Shown here piece after piece: positions 62,006 through 64,000 of a stretch of 64,000 nucleotides of DNA (within the stretch, counting starts at the first letter, position 1; each line of letters opens with the position of its first letter). The DNA is taken from positions 248,001 to 312,000 of the forward strand of contig NZ_JBGGTX010000002.1 in NCBI RefSeq assembly GCF_041287255.1. Direction: 5' to 3'. The notes below the pieces were generated by a model, which did no database searches, was not told where the DNA came from, and was given only the letters and a program-made list of their open reading frames with translations. Made by a program: the position numbers and the translations under genes. The stretch is from Tamlana flava. GTDB taxonomy: Bacteria > Bacteroidota > Bacteroidia > Flavobacteriales > Flavobacteriaceae.

Positions 62006-64000
62006 GCCCGAAAAAAAACAACATAAAAGCGTTTTTTAAAGCCTTACCGCAAAACATATTCTCAGGCTTCGTGGTGAGCCTAATTGCATTGCCCTTGGGA
62101 TTAGGCCTTGCCATGGCTAGTGATGCTCCGCCAATAGCCGGGGTAATTGCGGCCATTGTTGGGGGTGTTTTGGTGTCTATTTTTGGAGGAAGCCATGTTA
62201 CTATTTCTGGGCCAGGTAACGGGTTGGTAGGTGTACTTTTGGTTGCCATTTCAACTCTTGGACTGGAAAATGCTTATGTGGCCATCATGTTCTCAGGAGT
62301 TTTACTGATGCTTTTGGGGTTTTTTAGAATGGGAAAACTTGCTGATTTTTTTCCTTCCTCGGCCATTCAGGGTATGTTGGCTGCCATTGGCCTTATTATT
62401 TTGGGAAAGCAATTTCACATTATGCTTGCCCATAAAATAAATAGGTCTGAAACCGTAGACTATCTATTTGAAATTCCATTGACCATCAACGATGCCTTGC
62501 ACTACGGAAGAAGAGGGCTGATTTATGCCGCGGCTGCTGGGGTAATAAGTTTGGGCATTATGTTTTTTTATCCTAAAATAAGGAACAAATATTTACAGCT
62601 TATTCCAGCGCCTATGTGGATAGTTATACTGTCCATAGGCTTTAGTTATTATTTCGAATTCGGCCTACACGAATCCAACCCCATTGCCAAAGAATACATG
62701 ATTTCGGATATTCCCGAAATTCAGCAAATTATAGCCGATTTGCCAACCCCAAATTTTAATGGTATTTGGAGCTTTTCTTTTTTGGGTAGCGTTTTGGCTC
62801 TAACACTTATTTCCAGTATTGAATCACTTTTAAGTATTAAAGCTGTTGACAAGCTAGACCCGGAAAAACGACGCTCCAATGTAAATCGCGATCTTAAAGC
62901 ATTAGGCTTGGCTACTGTTGGGAGCGGCCTATTGGGGGGTTTGAATGTTGTAGCTGTAATTGCACGAAGTTCCGTTAATGTTAACAATGGTGCTAGCAAT
63001 CGGTCATCAAACTTTTTTCATGCGCTTTTTTTGGTGGTATTTATTGTGTTTTTTAGTTCCCAACTTACCCGAATACCACTACCCGCATTAATGGCTATTT
63101 TGGTTTATACAGGCTACAAACTGGCCTCGCCAAAGGTCATAAGAAAAATGTCGTCGATTGGGAAAGAGCAACTCATCATTTTTTTTGTAACCCTTGTAAC
63201 CACTTTAAAAATTGGCTTAATCACAGGCATTTTGGCTGGTGTTTTAACTACTTTAATTATTCATATTTCCATTAATAAAAGCGCCGGTTTGTTTATAAGA
63301 AATATACTTAAACCCAACGTGCTCATGTTTAAAGAGCAGGATAGCAGGCACAATTATTATGTCAGTGTGAAACATTTTTGCAGTTTTTTGAACTATTTCA
63401 GGCTGAAAAATAAATTGGATGCCGTTCCAGAGGACCTAGATGTTATTGTAGATTTTTCGCTATGTGAATTTGTTGATGATACTGTGCTTGAAAACATGAG
63501 CAATTATCAAGAGCTGTTTGCGAAACGTGGCGGCCACTTTGATGTTATCGGGTTGGATTTGCACGATACCGAAACAAAGCATCCTTTTGCATCAAGACGA
63601 TTATTGCCCGTACCAAATATCATCAAAAAAAGCTTAACTCGCCGCCAAACCAGTATGGAGTCGCTTGCAGAAAGTTACGGTTTGAATTATCGTTCAAAAA
63701 AACAAAAACCACTATCGTTTTTAAATAATTTTTCATTTTTCACCACAAAACACATTGAGTACATTTACAATGTACTTTCAAATGAAAAGAACAGCATCAA
63801 GTTATTTGATATTGAGTTTTCTGAAGGAGAGTTTATTGCCAAAGAGGTTGTGCGCACTACCATGATGCATATTGATTTGGGCCAAAGTATCCCCAAATTC
63901 ACTTTAGATAGGGAAGGCTTGTTGGAGAAAGTATCAGCTTTGGCGGGTTTCAAGGATATTCCCATTGAAAAACATGAAGATTTTTCAAGACGCTTTTATT
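62002..64000 (+). CDS. SulP-family anion transporter (runs off window)
   Basis: An open frame from the ATG at 62002 to the window end, at least 666 residues. The SulP core has NIFSGFVVSLIALPLGLGLAMASDAPPIAGVIAAIVGG, GSHVTISGPGNGLVGVL, SSAIQGMLAAIGLIILGKQFHIML, and the domain end IPLPALMAILVYTGYKLA. A STAS-like cytosolic region (about 460-520; DLDVIVDFSLCEFVDDTVLENM) and an unusual further C-terminal extension beyond 560 follow. SulP proteins move sulfate, bicarbonate or other anions; the substrate here is open. Translationally coupled to the Usp gene, which recalls bicarbonate-type SulP clusters. Confidence 0.88.
   Translation, partial: MSPKKNNIKAFFKALPQNIFSGFVVSLIALPLGLGLAMASDAPPIAGVIAAIVGGVLVSIFGGSHVTISGPGNGLVGVLLVAISTLGLENAYVAIMFSGVLLMLLGFFRMGKLADFFPSSAIQGMLAAIGLIILGKQFHIMLAHKINRSETVDYLFEIPLTINDALHYGRRGLIYAAAAGVISLGIMFFYPKIRNKYLQLIPAPMWIVILSIGFSYYFEFGLHESNPIAKEYMISDIPEIQQIIADLPTPNFNGIWSFSFLGSVLALTLISSIESLLSIKAVDKLDPEKRRSNVNRDLKALGLATVGSGLLGGLNVVAVIARSSVNVNNGASNRSSNFFHALFLVVFIVFFSSQLTRIPLPALMAILVYTGYKLASPKVIRKMSSIGKEQLIIFFVTLVTTLKIGLITGILAGVLTTLIIHISINKSAGLFIRNILKPNVLMFKEQDSRHNYYVSVKHFCSFLNYFRLKNKLDAVPEDLDVIVDFSLCEFVDDTVLENMSNYQELFAKRGGHFDVIGLDLHDTETKHPFASRRLLPVPNIIKKSLTRRQTSMESLAESYGLNYRSKKQKPLSFLNNFSFFTTKHIEYIYNVLSNEKNSIKLFDIEFSEGEFIAKEVVRTTMMHIDLGQSIPKFTLDREGLLEKVSALAGFKDIPIEKHEDFSRRFY

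Noticed and set aside
1..64000. CRISPR arrays, rRNA genes, complete insertion sequences, replication origin
   Set aside because: I looked for regularly spaced repeats, transposase text and rRNA-like sequence and found none.

Overview
The window is AT-rich DNA from a member of the Bacteroidota, most likely a marine or polysaccharide-degrading flavobacterium. The evidence is a SusC/SusD pair, a hybrid two-component regulator, secreted proteins with a T9SS C-terminal sorting domain, promoter -7 elements of the TAnnTTTG type, almost no Shine-Dalgarno sequences, several TTG/GTG starts, and housekeeping proteins (RibE, RbfA, DusB, LepA, Mce) with flavobacterial wording. No species can be named from sequence alone.

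Left edge (1-5.0 kb): the 5' part of pdxA, divergent ribE, a tiny PID-CTERM-like surface protein, a two-gene type II restriction-modification operon (m5C methyltransferase plus a probable PD-(D/E)XK nuclease), a PfkB-type sugar kinase and a frameshifted small membrane protein. From about 4.3 to 37.0 kb the DNA looks like an accessory island ending at a CAU-anticodon tRNA gene (36950-37022, minus). Copies of the tRNA 3' end plus its terminator recur in the same orientation at about 5.07, 35.7 and 36.9 kb, with a weaker one at 4.3 kb. Pieces of integrases accompany them: a broken N-terminus at 5.3 kb, a C-terminal scrap at 33.3 kb and an intact tyrosine recombinase at 34.0-35.2 kb.

The island carries a polysaccharide utilization locus (5.6-26.8 kb). 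It has an HTCS sensor-regulator, SusC, SusD, two secreted GH42-type beta-galactosidases, a 1220-residue multimodular clan GH-A-like glycosidase exported by T9SS, a GH2 N-terminal-domain lipoprotein, and two proteins sharing an unnamed probable carbohydrate-binding domain. The expected substrate is a beta-galactoside polymer or side chain. Next (27-33.3 kb) is a run of unrelated single genes (trypsin-like lipoprotein, SMP-30 lactonase-like, CehA/McbA metallohydrolase, MFS transporter with dienelactone-hydrolase-like enzyme) separated by imperfect inverted repeats that resemble gene-cassette recombination sites.

Right part (37-64 kb): core genes mce, rbfA, an FtsX/LolE-type permease, dusB and lepA. 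Between dusB and lepA lies a tight four-gene cluster: an Lgt-like membrane protein lacking two canonical Lgt residues, a radical SAM protein resembling archaeal tetraether synthase (Tes), and two tiny paralogous membrane proteins. This is my best candidate for an undescribed system. At 48.1-56.1 kb is a complete GlgE-type alpha-glucan operon (GlgM-like synthase, GlgC, GlgE, maltokinase, GlgB), followed by a GH31 alpha-glucosidase. The window ends with a CPA-type Na+/H+ antiporter and a UspA-SulP pair; sulP runs off the end.
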